Of a stretch of DNA of 64,000 nucleotides, positions 8,473 through 16,818 are shown piece by piece. Source of the stretch: Kitasatospora purpeofusca (GTDB lineage Bacteria; Actinomycetota; Actinomycetes; Streptomycetales; Streptomycetaceae). How positions within the stretch are numbered: position 1 is the stretch's first letter; every line of letters begins with the position of its first letter. The DNA lies in the NCBI RefSeq assembly GCF_000718025.1, contig NZ_JODS01000009.1, forward strand, positions 186,001-250,000, given 5' to 3'. The translations under genes and the position numbers were made by a program. The notes under the pieces were generated by a model that saw nothing but the letters and a program-made list of their open reading frames with translations, made no database searches and was not told the origin of the DNA.

Positions 8473-9864
8473 TCAGCAGCGGCGGGCGGTTCGGACGGCG
8501 TGGACGAGGACGCCGGCGAGGAGGAAGAGGGCGCCCTGGCAGATGGCGGCCCAGCCGGAGCCGACGGCGAGCCAGGCGGAGAAGGCGAAGGCGCCGAGGG
8601 CGAGGACGAGGTCGCGGGCGAGGCGGGCGGGGGCGACGCGGGTGCGGTCGCCGCGCAGCAGCCAGCGGAGTTGGGCGGCGGTGGAGAGGAGGTAGGGGAC
8701 GGTCGCGGTGAAGGTGGTGACCAGCACCAGGGTGTCGAAGGCGGACTTCGCGCCGGAGGCGAAGTTGAGGACGGTGAGCAGCGAGGCGAGGGTGACGCCG
8801 ACCAGGACGCCGACGACGGGGACGCCGCGGCGTTCGACGGTGAAGACGGCGGGGAACAGGCCGTCCTTGGCGGCGGCGTAGGGGGCCTGGGCGGAGAGCA
8901 GGGTCCAGCCGTTGAGCGCGCCGGTCATCGAGACGAGGGCGGCGACGGCGACGGCCGTTCCGCCCCAGGAGCCGCCGAAGACGGTGTTCACGGCGTCGGA
9001 GAAGGGCGCGGTGGAGTGGATCAGCCGCTCGTGGGCCACGGTGCCGAACACGGCGAGCGTGCCCAGCAGGTAGACCACCGCTGCGCCGGCGGTGCCGAGC
9101 ACGCTGGCGCGGCCGACGTTGCGTTCGGGGTCGCGGACCTGGCCCGCGCTCATGGCGGCCGACTCCACGCCGAGGTAGCTGAAGAGCAGGATCGCCGCGG
9201 CGGCCGTCGTCCCGCCGAGCCAGCCGTCGCCGGTCGCGTCGAAGGGGCCGAGGTTCGCCGGGTCGAAGGCGGTGAGACCGGCCACCGAGACCACCATCAG
9301 GGCGACGAACTTTAGTACGGTGGAGACGAGTTGAACGGTGCCGACGTACCGGGTGCCGGCCAGGTTGGCGAGCGCGGGCAGCCATTGGACGGCGAGCGCG
9401 CAGGCGAGGGTGAGGCCGGTGGACCGGCCGAGGGGCCACAGCACGTCGAGGTAGCCGACGGCGGCGACGGCGAGGGCGGCGTTGCTGACCCAGGTGGTGA
9501 CCCAGTACGACCAGGCGGCCAGGAAGCCCGCGAAGTCGCCGAACGCCTCGCGCGCGTAGACGTACGGGCCGCCGGTGCGCGGGTCGCGGCGCGCGAGGCG
9601 GCCGAAGACCAGGGCCAGGGTGATCGCGCCGACCGTCAGCACGGCGAAGGCGAGCAGGCTGACCGTCCCGTAGGGCGCCACGGCGGCGGGGATCATGAAG
9701 ATGCCGCCGCCGATGATGTTGCCCATCACCAGCGCGGTCGCGGTCGGCAGGCCGAAGCGGCGGCCGGTCGGCGGCGCGGCCGGGGCGGGAGGCGGGGGCG
9801 TCGGGTCGACGTCCGTCCGCGCGGGTCGGGGTGCCTGCCGGGTCGCGGCCGGGCTGGTCTGCAT
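8473..9864 (-). CDS. APC-superfamily amino acid/polyamine antiporter, AdiC-like
   Basis: A 463-residue transporter with about 12 membrane segments. It resembles the arginine:agmatine antiporter AdiC along its length: NIIGGGIFMIPA for the unwound helix 1 (NIMGSGVFLLPA in AdiC), WSYWVTTWVSNAALAVAAVGYL, SYLGVESAAM and NGWTLLSAQAPYAAAKDGLFP. The gating Trp of AdiC helix 8 is kept (NGWTLL), but the substrate-contacting Trp of helix 6 is Phe, so the substrate may not be arginine. The start at 9864 is preferred to one 26 codons upstream; the N-terminal 35 residues are Pro-rich. It is notable in a window full of agmatine-deiminase homologs, though 22 kb from the main cluster. Confidence 0.85.
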   Translation of the reverse strand: MQTSPAATRQAPRPARTDVDPTPPPPAPAAPPTGRRFGLPTATALVMGNIIGGGIFMIPAAVAPYGTVSLLAFAVLTVGAITLALVFGRLARRDPRTGGPYVYAREAFGDFAGFLAAWSYWVTTWVSNAALAVAAVGYLDVLWPLGRSTGLTLACALAVQWLPALANLAGTRYVGTVQLVSTVLKFVALMVVSVAGLTAFDPANLGPFDATGDGWLGGTTAAAAILLFSYLGVESAAMSAGQVRDPERNVGRASVLGTAGAAVVYLLGTLAVFGTVAHERLIHSTAPFSDAVNTVFGGSWGGTAVAVAALVSMTGALNGWTLLSAQAPYAAAKDGLFPAVFTVERRGVPVVGVLVGVTLASLLTVLNFASGAKSAFDTLVLVTTFTATVPYLLSTAAQLRWLLRGDRTRVAPARLARDLVLALGAFAFSAWLAVGSGWAAICQGALFLLAGVLVHAVRTARRC

Positions 9865-10043
9865 GGGGGCGTCGGGCCTTTCCTGTCCTGCGCGCTCGGT
9901 GGAGCGGACGCCCATGCTGGTGCAGGCGGCACCTTGTACCAAATCGGTGGGATTTGTTCTCCGGACGGGCCCGCCCGCCGGAAAACCTCCGGTCGCGAAG
10001 CACCCGGACGGTCACTCGTCCGGCGCCGCCGCGGCGGGCGGGA

Positions 10044-10313
10044 TCAACCGGCCGCGTCAGGGAGGAGGTGCACCGGGAGGTCCGCCCGGCGCTTGACCCC
10101 GAGCTTGCGGTAGGAGCTGGTCAGATGTTGTTCGACGGTACTGACGGTGAGGAAGAGCTCGTGGGCGATCTGACGGTTGGTGCGTCCTCGCGCCGCCAGC
10201 TCGGCCACCCGGAGCTCGGCCCGGCTCAGTACGACGGGCGTCAGCGCGCCCGAGCTGCGTTCGCCGCGGGTGTCGGGCACGCCGACTTCCCGCTCCTTCT
10301 CCACCGACCACAT
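10044..10313 (-). CDS. Orphan LuxR-type helix-turn-helix protein
   Basis: An 89-residue protein that is almost only a LuxR/NarL DNA-binding domain: LSRAELRVAELAARGRTNRQIAHELFLTVSTVEQHLTSSYRKLGVKRRADLP. No receiver or ATPase domain precedes it. It may be a stand-alone regulator or the remnant of a larger LAL/NarL-type regulator; the frame is intact, so the former is favoured. Its targets are unknown. Confidence 0.75.
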   Translation of the reverse strand: MWSVEKEREVGVPDTRGERSSGALTPVVLSRAELRVAELAARGRTNRQIAHELFLTVSTVEQHLTSSYRKLGVKRRADLPVHLLPDAAG

Positions 10314-10474
10314 GAGCTGTCATCCCCCGATGAACATGCGTGACCGCACGATTCTGCCATGTGCGCGGCAGCCGGATCCACCGGTCGCGCGGGCGGCGGC
10401 ACCCCGGCCGCCGGCCGCCGCCCGTTCCCGCCCACCTACCGCGTCCGCCTCCGGCCGTGCCCGCCGACCCCGCG

Positions 10475-11743
10475 TCAGCCCGAGGTGTGGCGCAGGATGT
10501 CGAGGACCTCGCCGGTGATCGCGGCCTCGTTCTGCTCGAAGGCCGGCCCGGTCAGCAGCTCCGGCTGGTCCGGGAGGCCGGTGAGCACCGGGGTGTGCAG
10601 GTGGCCGCCGGGCAACTGCGGGGCGAGTTCCAGGCGCAGCCGGTTGGTGCGGTAGGCGACCTCGTTGGAGAGGTAGCCCCCGCCGCCGCCCGCGACCGCC
10701 CGCGAGCCGGGGGTCGGCCCGTCCTCCCGGTCGACCGGGCCGGTGCCGCCGGCCGGGATCTCGGTGACGGTGGTGTTCAGCAGCACCGGGTAGGGCTGCT
10801 GCACGGCGGTCATCGGGCCGGTGGGCAGGCTGGTGGCGATGAACTCGGCGCCCGGGCCGAGCCCCGGGGCGGTGACGGGGTGGTCCCGGGTGCCGCCGGA
10901 GAGCGCGCCGATGTTGTCGGGGTAGGGATCGGCGGAGCGGGAGCGACCGGCCCAGGCCTCCAGGGTGAACAGCCCGGGGTAGCCCTGGCTGATGGTGGTG
11001 ATGAGGTCCGCGGCGCGGGGGCCGCGGGCGAGCCGAGGGGCGTAGGCACGCTCGACGATGCCGCGGTCGAAGTCGCCGTAGCGGACCGGGAAGAGCACCG
11101 AGCGGACCTCGGCCGGGGTGCCGTCGGCGAGGGTGATCCGGCGGCCGTCGAGCTGCAGGGCCGCCGAGCCGGAAGGGTTGGCGCGGCGCGGCTCGGCGTC
11201 CAGCCCGAAGGGGTCGAAACCGCTGATGAAGATCCGCCGCACGCCCGGGCGGCCGCTGAACCCGCTGTCGGCCAGTCCGCGCGAGGCGTCCTCGAAGCGC
11301 TCCCGCAGGGCTGCCGGGTCGACGGTGAAGCCCGGCTGCCAGCGCGCGAGCCGGACGGTCATGGCGACCCTGGTCCAGTAGAGCGGCCGGTCGTCGGTGG
11401 TCGGCAGGTCGCCGCCGGGGCGGCGGCCCTGGGCGCGGTCCACGCCGGCCCGCCAGAGCGCCCCGCCCCAGGCATCGAGGAGCCGACCGGCCTCGTCGGC
11501 GTTCCGGGCACTGCACAGCGCGGCGGGGAACCGGGAGACGAAGTCGCCGAAGCCCCCGCGTTCGGTCAGCGCGGCGGTCCGCGGGTCCGCGGTGCGGGCC
11601 TGTTCCCGGTCGAGCGGCGCGGACTCGACGGTCCGGCAGCCGGGACCGACCGCGTGGGCGGTGGCGGCGGTGGGGAGGATCGAGGCGGCGAGAGCGCCGA
11701 TGAGGGTCGCGGTGAGCGCGGCCCGGCGCCGAACGGTCGTCAT
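10475..11743 (-). CDS. Exported pyroglutamyl-peptidase-I-like (C15) protein with Ser for the catalytic Cys
   Basis: A 422-residue protein with a signal peptide (MTTVRRRAALTATLIGALAAS, cleavage near TAHA). From residue about 170 it follows the C15 fold: IFISGFDPFG, NPSGSAAL, a Glu in LFTLEAWAGR with PYPDN after it, GGGGGYLSNEVAY where C15 enzymes have a (Y/F)xCN catalytic Cys, and HLHTPVL for the His. Glu and His can be placed, but the Cys position is Ser. It is also longer than the usual 215 residues and exported, unlike typical cytosolic C15 enzymes. It may be a non-peptidase or a serine variant. Confidence 0.7.
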   Translation of the reverse strand: MTTVRRRAALTATLIGALAASILPTAATAHAVGPGCRTVESAPLDREQARTADPRTAALTERGGFGDFVSRFPAALCSARNADEAGRLLDAWGGALWRAGVDRAQGRRPGGDLPTTDDRPLYWTRVAMTVRLARWQPGFTVDPAALRERFEDASRGLADSGFSGRPGVRRIFISGFDPFGLDAEPRRANPSGSAALQLDGRRITLADGTPAEVRSVLFPVRYGDFDRGIVERAYAPRLARGPRAADLITTISQGYPGLFTLEAWAGRSRSADPYPDNIGALSGGTRDHPVTAPGLGPGAEFIATSLPTGPMTAVQQPYPVLLNTTVTEIPAGGTGPVDREDGPTPGSRAVAGGGGGYLSNEVAYRTNRLRLELAPQLPGGHLHTPVLTGLPDQPELLTGPAFEQNEAAITGEVLDILRHTSG

Positions 11744-11924
11744 GGCGTGGACATTACAGAGCCCCTACCGGCTCCACCAGAGCGCCTCACCGCCACCACG
11801 CACAGTGAGCGCGGACCGCACCCTCCTCCGGAGACCCCCAGCAGAAGCGGCCTCCACCCCTCTGGCGAGTCACGCCCCGTAGCGGTTTACTGGGAGTGAG
11901 CAGGGCAGAAACGGAGGCCCGGCG

Positions 11925-12536
11925 ATGGAGTGTCCCCACCCACCCGGATTCCACACCGAGGTCCGCGAGCACTACGCGGCCACCGGCGCCGAAGTGGCCC
12001 GGCTGCTGCGCTCGGCACCCGAGGACCGCTGGACCGCACCCACCCCGTGCCGCGACTGGGACGTGCGCGCGCTGGTGAACCACCTCGCCGCCCAGCACCT
12101 CTGGGTGTGCCAGGCGATCGCCGGCTACACCCCGGCCCAGATCGGCCGCCGCTTCGAGGGCGACGTCCTCGGCCGCAACCCGCTGGGCGTCTGGACCATG
12201 GCCGTGCGCAGCGCACAACGCGCACTCGACCGGCCCGGCGCCCCCGACCTGCTGGTCCACCTCGACTACGGCGTACGGGACGCCGGCGGCTACGCCCGCG
12301 AGCTGATCGCCGAGACCGTCGTCCACAGCTGGGACCTCTCCCGGGCCCTCGGCGAGCACGGCCGGATGCCCCCGGGCTCCGCCCGCTACGCGCTCACCGA
12401 GTTCCACGGCTACCGCGACCTGGCCGACAGCGGCCGCTTCGACCCACCGTTCGCCGCGCCGCCGGGCGCGGACGCCGAGGACCAGTTGCTGGCCCTCACC
12501 GGCCGCGACCCGGCGTGGTCGGCCGACCGGATCTGA
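11925..12536 (+). CDS. TIGR03086-type protein (mycothiol-dependent maleylpyruvate isomerase fold)
   Basis: A 203-residue DinB-like four-helix protein: DRWTAPTPCRDWDVRALVNHLAAQHLW near the N-terminus and ETVVHSWDLSRALG in the centre, which carry the presumed metal-binding His and Asp residues. Members include mycothiol-dependent isomerases and many of unknown substrate. The start ATG at 11925 has a clear ACGGAGG ribosome site. It is divergent from the C15-like gene. Confidence 0.85.
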   Translation: MECPHPPGFHTEVREHYAATGAEVARLLRSAPEDRWTAPTPCRDWDVRALVNHLAAQHLWVCQAIAGYTPAQIGRRFEGDVLGRNPLGVWTMAVRSAQRALDRPGAPDLLVHLDYGVRDAGGYARELIAETVVHSWDLSRALGEHGRMPPGSARYALTEFHGYRDLADSGRFDPPFAAPPGADAEDQLLALTGRDPAWSADRI

Positions 12537-12586
12537 GGCCGCCGCCGCGCTGCGCGCCGACGGCCCCGGGCGGACGCGGGGGCGAC

Positions 12587-13087
12587 TCAGGGGAAGGTCA
12601 CCTCGTAGTTGCCGTTCTTGAGCGTGAAGTGGGCGACACCGGAGGCACCCTCGAAGGCGTAGTTGCCACCGGTGATCGTGCCGTCGAACTCCTTGGCGGC
12701 CCCGTCGCCGAGGGGCACGACCACGGAGAGCGTGACCTGCTTCTCCGGGCCGTACTTGAGCAGACTGGTGCAGTACAGCTGGTCGGGGCCCGCCTCGACC
12801 TTGCTGCAGGTGGAGTAGATCGTGCCGATGGTGTTCTCGCCGTACTGGTCGAGGAGTGTGGTCCGGGTGCCGAAGGAGTTGCCCAGCTCCTGCGGCACTC
12901 CGCCCTGGGCGGTGGTGTACCCGCTGCTGCTGATCGTGACCCACGGGATCGACGCACCCCCACGGTGGGCTCCGCCCGGGTTCTGACCGTCCGCCAGCGC
13001 CGGCACGCCGGTCGCGGCCGCCGCCCCGACCACCAGTGCGGCGACAGCCACGGGGAGGGGCCGCTTGAAGAAGGAGGGACGTCGCAC
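12587..13087 (-). CDS. Exported allene-oxide-cyclase-barrel-like protein
   Basis: A 166-residue protein starting at GTG 13087, which has GGAG six bases upstream; an open frame extends 36 codons further but lacks a signal-peptide logic. The N-terminus (RRPSFFKRPLPVAVAALVVGAAAATG) is a signal peptide. The mature part has an AOC-barrel/dirigent-like pattern: LLDQYGENTIGTIYSTCSKV, DQLYCTSLLKYG, VTLSVVVPL, FDGTITGGNYAFEGASG and a terminal FTLKNGNYEVTF. Two Cys could form a disulphide. The enzymatic role is unknown; similar actinobacterial proteins are uncharacterised. Confidence 0.7.
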   Translation of the reverse strand: MRRPSFFKRPLPVAVAALVVGAAAATGVPALADGQNPGGAHRGGASIPWVTISSSGYTTAQGGVPQELGNSFGTRTTLLDQYGENTIGTIYSTCSKVEAGPDQLYCTSLLKYGPEKQVTLSVVVPLGDGAAKEFDGTITGGNYAFEGASGVAHFTLKNGNYEVTFP

Positions 13088-13248
13088 AGATTGCTCCAGG
13101 ATCGTGAGGGGTGAGGGCCCAATGGCCGATCCGTATCCGAGCGCACCGTTCGTGAGCGCATGGCATGCCCCGCGCGGACGGACACCCAGCTCCACTCCAA
13201 CGGGCGACCCCCACTCCCCCGATTGCCGACGACCGCACCGGCGCCCCC

Positions 13249-13487
13249 GCTCAGCGGGCGAGGCGGCCCAGGAGGGCGGAGGCGGAGGTGATGCCGAGGG
13301 CGGTGGCGAGGGTGAGGACGCCGAAGTCGAGCAGCAGGTGCGAGGGGGTGCCGATCAGGAGGCCGCGCAGGGCGTCGACCTGGTAGCTGAGCGGGTTGGC
13401 GAGGCTGATCGCCTGGAGCCAGCCCGGCATCAGGTCGACCGGGTAGAGGGCGTTGGAGCCGAAGAACAGCGGCATCGTGATGGCTTG
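13249..13487. repeat. Left 239-bp direct repeat (candidate attachment copy)
   Basis: This stretch matches 21078-21316 in the same orientation with three mismatches, all silent in the permease frame. Identity starts at GCTCAGCGGG and stops abruptly after GATGGCTTG. It is the 3' end of the ABC permease gene without its upstream part and probably marks the left end of an inserted element. Confidence 0.85.
13251..13487 (-). pseudogene. 3' fragment of the ABC permease gene
   Basis: The frame encodes the last 78 or so residues of the permease at 21080-21931 (from QAITMPLFFGSNALYP to ASALLGRLAR) with identical protein sequence. Upstream of 13487 similarity ends, and the frame continues into unrelated, lower-GC sequence, so there is no proper start. 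It is probably the original 3' end displaced when an element inserted and supplied its own copy. Confidence 0.8.
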
Positions 13488-13686
13488 GGTCAAGCCTTTT
13501 TCACAGCCTATTTTTGCCGTAGCAGGCTTGGTTGGCACCTGCGCGATCAACCACCCGGCCGGCGCGCCTGCCCACCGCCCCCTGCCGAGGCGCGGCAGCC
13601 AGCCGGCGCAGGCTTTGCCAAGGCATAGAAGGGCCCCGCCGCACTGCTGCGACGGGGCCCAGTTGGTGAGCGCCCACGGCACGACA

Positions 13687-13890
13687 TCAGACGGTGCCAA
13701 ACTCCCCGGCGCGCACCGCATCGATGAACGCCGCGAACTCCGACGCGTGAAAAACAAGCGTCGGGCCAGAGGGATCCTTGGAGTCGCGAACCGGGGTGAG
13801 GCCAGGCAGACTGCCTGACACCTCGATGCACTGTCCCGCCTGAGCGCTATAGGAGCTCTTGCGCCAAGTGACACCGTGTAGATCACTCAT
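13687..13890 (-). CDS. DUF397 protein
   Basis: A 67-residue protein typical of DUF397: GVTWRKSSYSAQAGQCIEVSG, then VRDSKDPSGPTLVFHASEFAAFIDAVRAGEF. It starts inside the last eight bases of the XRE gene, so it is translationally coupled to it. XRE/DUF397 pairs are very common in Streptomyces; some have been described as toxin-antitoxin-like or as developmental regulators, and the exact role here is unknown. Confidence 0.9.
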   Translation of the reverse strand: MSDLHGVTWRKSSYSAQAGQCIEVSGSLPGLTPVRDSKDPSGPTLVFHASEFAAFIDAVRAGEFGTV

Positions 13891-14716
13891 GTTCGAAGCC
13901 CTTCCGTACATCGCGAATGAAATCTCGGCTGGCCGCTCGGGGCAACGCCTCGGCCTGAAGGTGATCGTACTCACTGGTCCACTCAGCCAGCGTCTTGGGA
14001 TCGCGCTCAAGGAAGCCACGTCGCTCCGTCTCGCCATAGCCAACGATGGACCTGTTTGGCATGGTCAGCAACGTAATTGGGTGCGCAAACGGTCGGCTCT
14101 CGCCTGCCGCGAACGGACTTACTTGGACAAGGAAGCGGGGGTGGACCGCAAGGGACTCAAGGTGCTGAAGCTGCGCCACCATGACTTCGCGGCCGCCGAT
14201 CGGTCGCCGTAGCGCCCCTTCGTCTATGACTGCCTGAACAAGCGGCATGGGGTCTTGCATGAGTGCCTGTTGCCTGCGGAACAGCAACTCGGTTCGCTCG
14301 TCAGCCTGCTCTTGCGTCGCGACCCCTCGAAGGACCGGGGCTGCTTGGTAGGCGCGGACGTACGCAGCGGTTTGAAGGAGGCTGGGCACGATGTTGATCT
14401 CAAACAGTCTCAGAGTCGCTGCCCTTGACTCATCACGTAGGTACTCCTCGAAGCCCTCGAACAGGGCACGCTGACCAGAGGTTCCCAACTCCCTGACAAA
14501 CTGCTCGCCTGAACCAAACACACTGTCAAGTGCTGTTGCAATTCGTTGAGTTAGTTTTCTTCGCCCATTTTCGAGGGCTGAGATGTATGACGACGTGCAA
14601 CCAATCAATGCTGCAAGTTCCTCCTGTGTCCAGCCTCGCTGCTCGCGTGACGTGCGAAGTAGCACTCCGAGCCCGGCAACGGGGCTGGCCTGAGAGTCAA
14701 GTTCGCGCTTGTTCAA
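13883..14716 (-). CDS. Scr1-type XRE regulator
   Basis: A 277-residue regulator. An N-terminal helix-turn-helix (LGVLLRTSREQRGWTQEELAALIGCTSSYISALENGRR) is followed by the Scr1-type C-terminal domain, with FEINIVPSLLQTAAYVRAYQ, LLFRRQQALM and IDEGALRRPIGG as markers. The TTG start at 14716 is chosen because AGGA lies about ten bases upstream and the protein then has the usual length; the longer frame reaches 14839. The gene looks less GC-rich than its surroundings, fitting recent transfer. A palindrome lies between it and the divergent small gene. Confidence 0.88.
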   Translation of the reverse strand: MNKRELDSQASPVAGLGVLLRTSREQRGWTQEELAALIGCTSSYISALENGRRKLTQRIATALDSVFGSGEQFVRELGTSGQRALFEGFEEYLRDESRAATLRLFEINIVPSLLQTAAYVRAYQAAPVLRGVATQEQADERTELLFRRQQALMQDPMPLVQAVIDEGALRRPIGGREVMVAQLQHLESLAVHPRFLVQVSPFAAGESRPFAHPITLLTMPNRSIVGYGETERRGFLERDPKTLAEWTSEYDHLQAEALPRAASRDFIRDVRKGFEHE

Positions 14717-14757
14717 GGCAGTTCGTCCTACCAATCCAACAGCTTGAGACAGGTTGA

Positions 14758-14773
14758 ACAGTCCTTGGACTGT
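14758..14773. promoter_or_regulatory. Palindrome between XRE and divergent small gene
   Basis: ACAGTCC-TT-GGACTGT is a perfect 16-bp palindrome 42 bases upstream of the XRE start and 53 bases upstream of the divergent gene. It is a candidate operator for the XRE protein. Confidence 0.5.
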
Positions 14774-14825
14774 ACGCCACAGTGAAGGCGTTCCGGTAGC
14801 GAGGTGACTACGGAAAGGAACGATC

Positions 14826-15050
14826 ATGCCGCGTGCCAAGAGAGCGGAGTTTCACACTCCCGAACTCGGTGAGTTGGTAGAGGACTTGGCTCACAAGGGA
14901 AGGGTCGGGGCGTACATGGGGACGGAGGGTGGGCAGATCTACCTGCGTCCTCCGTCGGGCGGGTGCGAGTGGACGACCCGCCCCGGTTCGATCAAGCCGG
15001 TCGAACTGCCCGCCGGATCACCGGCACCGCCGGCTACCGGTGCGGCCTGA
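14826..15050 (+). CDS. Small unknown protein divergent from XRE
   Basis: A 74-residue protein with a GGAAAGGAACGATC leader giving a good ribosome site before ATG 14826. Central sequence is GELVEDLAHKGRVGAYMGTEGGQIYLRPPSGG; the tail is Ala/Pro-rich. No domain is recognised. Its position divergent from an Scr1-type XRE gene recurs in Streptomyces, so it may belong to the same regulatory unit. Confidence 0.65.
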   Translation: MPRAKRAEFHTPELGELVEDLAHKGRVGAYMGTEGGQIYLRPPSGGCEWTTRPGSIKPVELPAGSPAPPATGAA

Positions 15051-15439
15051 CCAACAGGTCGCACAACAAGCTCCCGCCCCGGCGGTTCGGTGTTTGAAAC
15101 GTCACCGGGCTGTCCGGGCGGGTCCCGGGGGGCACTCTCCTGCGTGCTCCCCGGATGGGTGTTCACGTCCTGGGTCGGACGCGTGGACACCCTGGCCCCA
15201 CACGCTGTGGATGACGGCGTGTGGGACCTCCGGTCCCGGGCGAGCACTCCCCCCAACCCGCTCGGGGCCAACATCCGCTGTGCCTGTCAGGGGCTGCTCA
15301 GGAGCCGCCCGAACGGCACGGCGAAGGGCTCCATCCCCGGGCCGCACACCCGGGGGTGGGGCCACCGCATCGGGCCCCTCCCGTTCGGCGGCGCGGGAGG
15401 GGTCTTCCCCCAAGTCCGAGTTGATCCCTGGAGGATCAG
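15051..15439. other. 389-base non-coding stretch with two hairpins before NUDIX gene
   Basis: No convincing gene. Two hairpins are visible: CCCCGGG/CCCGGGG at 15336-15356 and CCCCTCCCG/CGGGAGGGG at 15375-15402, the second followed by TCTTCCCCC and lying about 37 bases before the NUDIX start. They could act as an attenuator or as a terminator of transcription from the left. Confidence 0.45.
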
Positions 15440-15943
15440 ATGAGCACAACGGGTCTGCAAGTCTTCGGAGTTCAGCCGCGAAGGCGTGTGAACGCCATGG
15501 TGCTGTTCCGCCGTGAGGGCGGTGATGTGCTGCTGCTGCGGCCGTCGTACCGGCCGGACTGGTTCCTGCCGGGCGGGGGTGCCCACCCCGGCGAGTCGAT
15601 CGCCGGTGCGGCTGCTCGCGAGCTGGACGAGCAGTTGGGGCTGCGCAGGAAGGTCGTGCATGCCCTGACAGTCGACCAGTCGCCGGCGAACCCCGACACC
15701 TGGCAGCCCGAGGGGCTGAGTGTCGTGTGCGACGGGGGGCTCATGACCCGTTCGGAGGCAGACGCGCTGTCGCTGCCCCAGTGGTCGCGCAGTGCGATCG
15801 ATGAGGTGGCGTGGGTGGCGCCGAAAAGACTGCCGGAGCACGTGGCGCCGTACATGGAGTACCGGATCCGTGCCGCGCTCGCGGCGGCGACGGTCGGTGT
15901 TCGGCTTCCGTTGCTGTACAACGGCGAGTCCGCCCGACGCTAG
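15440..15943 (+). CDS. NUDIX hydrolase
   Basis: A 167-residue protein with a NUDIX box at about residues 46-68: GGGAHPGESIAGAAARELDEQLGL. The consensus REUxEExGU appears as RELDEQLGL, so the second Glu of the metal-binding pair is Gln. NUDIX enzymes cleave nucleoside diphosphates linked to another group; the substitution may lower or change metal binding. GGAGG lies just before the ATG. It heads a run of same-strand element genes. Confidence 0.87.
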   Translation: MSTTGLQVFGVQPRRRVNAMVLFRREGGDVLLLRPSYRPDWFLPGGGAHPGESIAGAAARELDEQLGLRRKVVHALTVDQSPANPDTWQPEGLSVVCDGGLMTRSEADALSLPQWSRSAIDEVAWVAPKRLPEHVAPYMEYRIRAALAAATVGVRLPLLYNGESARR

Positions 15944-16047
15944 TTGAAGGCTCCGTGTGCATGTGGGGTGCACACGGTAGGGGTCCCGCTCGCTGTCGAG
16001 ACCTCCGTCCGTGCCGGGCGGGGCCCCGTTTCCATGGAGGTGAGCGC

Positions 16048-16356
16048 ATGACGGAGCGAGAGGAACGGCCGAGCAATCGCCCGCACATTGCTCTGCCTCG
16101 TGACGGCCGCATGCCGTACCCGCGAAAGGGCCAACTCGGCTTCGACGGCCCTTCGATCGGCTCGGTCGCTCTCGACACCCGACTCGGTGGCCGCGTGGGC
16201 TTCGTGCACGTGGTCACGAGTGGAGTTGTGTGGCTGCGGGAGCCCGGTGCGTTCGAGCGTGTTCGGGGCTGCCCGGTCGATGCCGTTGGACCGCCCCCGG
16301 CGAAGAGCGCGGAGGCCCGGAGCCTCGATGCGCCGCTGTACCAGGAAGGTGGGTGA
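16048..16356 (+). CDS. Unknown small protein of the inserted element
   Basis: A 102-residue protein with GGAGG nine bases before ATG 16048. Sequence includes LPRDGRMPYPRKGQLGFDGPSIGSVALDTRLGGRVGF, with no recognised motif. Its stop is two bases before the start of the next gene, so the two are almost surely in one operon. Confidence 0.65.
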   Translation: MTEREERPSNRPHIALPRDGRMPYPRKGQLGFDGPSIGSVALDTRLGGRVGFVHVVTSGVVWLREPGAFERVRGCPVDAVGPPPAKSAEARSLDAPLYQEGG

Positions 16357-16358
16357 TC

Positions 16359-16706
16359 ATGCCTCTTCCGCAACGGGGACTGTTCGTTGGGCCGGTGGTC
16401 GCCGATGCATACGAGAGTCTGGACGAAGCTGTCTACGCGCGGCAGTTCGAGGACTACACGAGTGACTGCCACTGCCCCCATCGGAGGTTCGGCGGGTGCG
16501 TGGATGATCTCGGCCTGCCACCGCGTGGGGGTCTGTACATCCATCCGGACGGGCGGCGCGGGTCGTTCGTCCGGCGGGTGCGCAAGCACGACCCGGTAAG
16601 CCTGAGTGTCGTCCGGACCGCCGTGCTGTTCGAGCACATCAACGGCAACGCGGTCAGCTTCGAGTGGTCGTTGAAGTGCGCGGGGCCCGGCCCGCCGCTC
16701 ATCTGA
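16359..16706 (+). CDS. Unknown small protein with Cys/His cluster
   Basis: A 115-residue protein, translationally linked to the preceding gene by a two-base gap. Residues about 42-52 contain DCHCPHRRFGGC, a possible metal-binding cluster. No family is recognised. The C-terminal half (VVRTAVLFEHINGNAVSFEWSL) looks globular. Confidence 0.65.
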   Translation: MPLPQRGLFVGPVVADAYESLDEAVYARQFEDYTSDCHCPHRRFGGCVDDLGLPPRGGLYIHPDGRRGSFVRRVRKHDPVSLSVVRTAVLFEHINGNAVSFEWSLKCAGPGPPLI

Positions 16707-16818
16707 AGACTCCCGCCCTGGTCGGCCCCGTCGCGTGACAGCAACAGCCGGCCGGGACGGGTTCCAACCCGCCGTTTACTGGCGGGCCATCCGTCACCTA
16801 TGAGAGAGGAAACGCACC

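Noticed and set aside
13883..14839. XRE/DUF397 pair as a toxin-antitoxin module
   Set aside because: The pair is a common Streptomyces regulatory unit; nothing in the sequence shows toxicity, so no such call is made.
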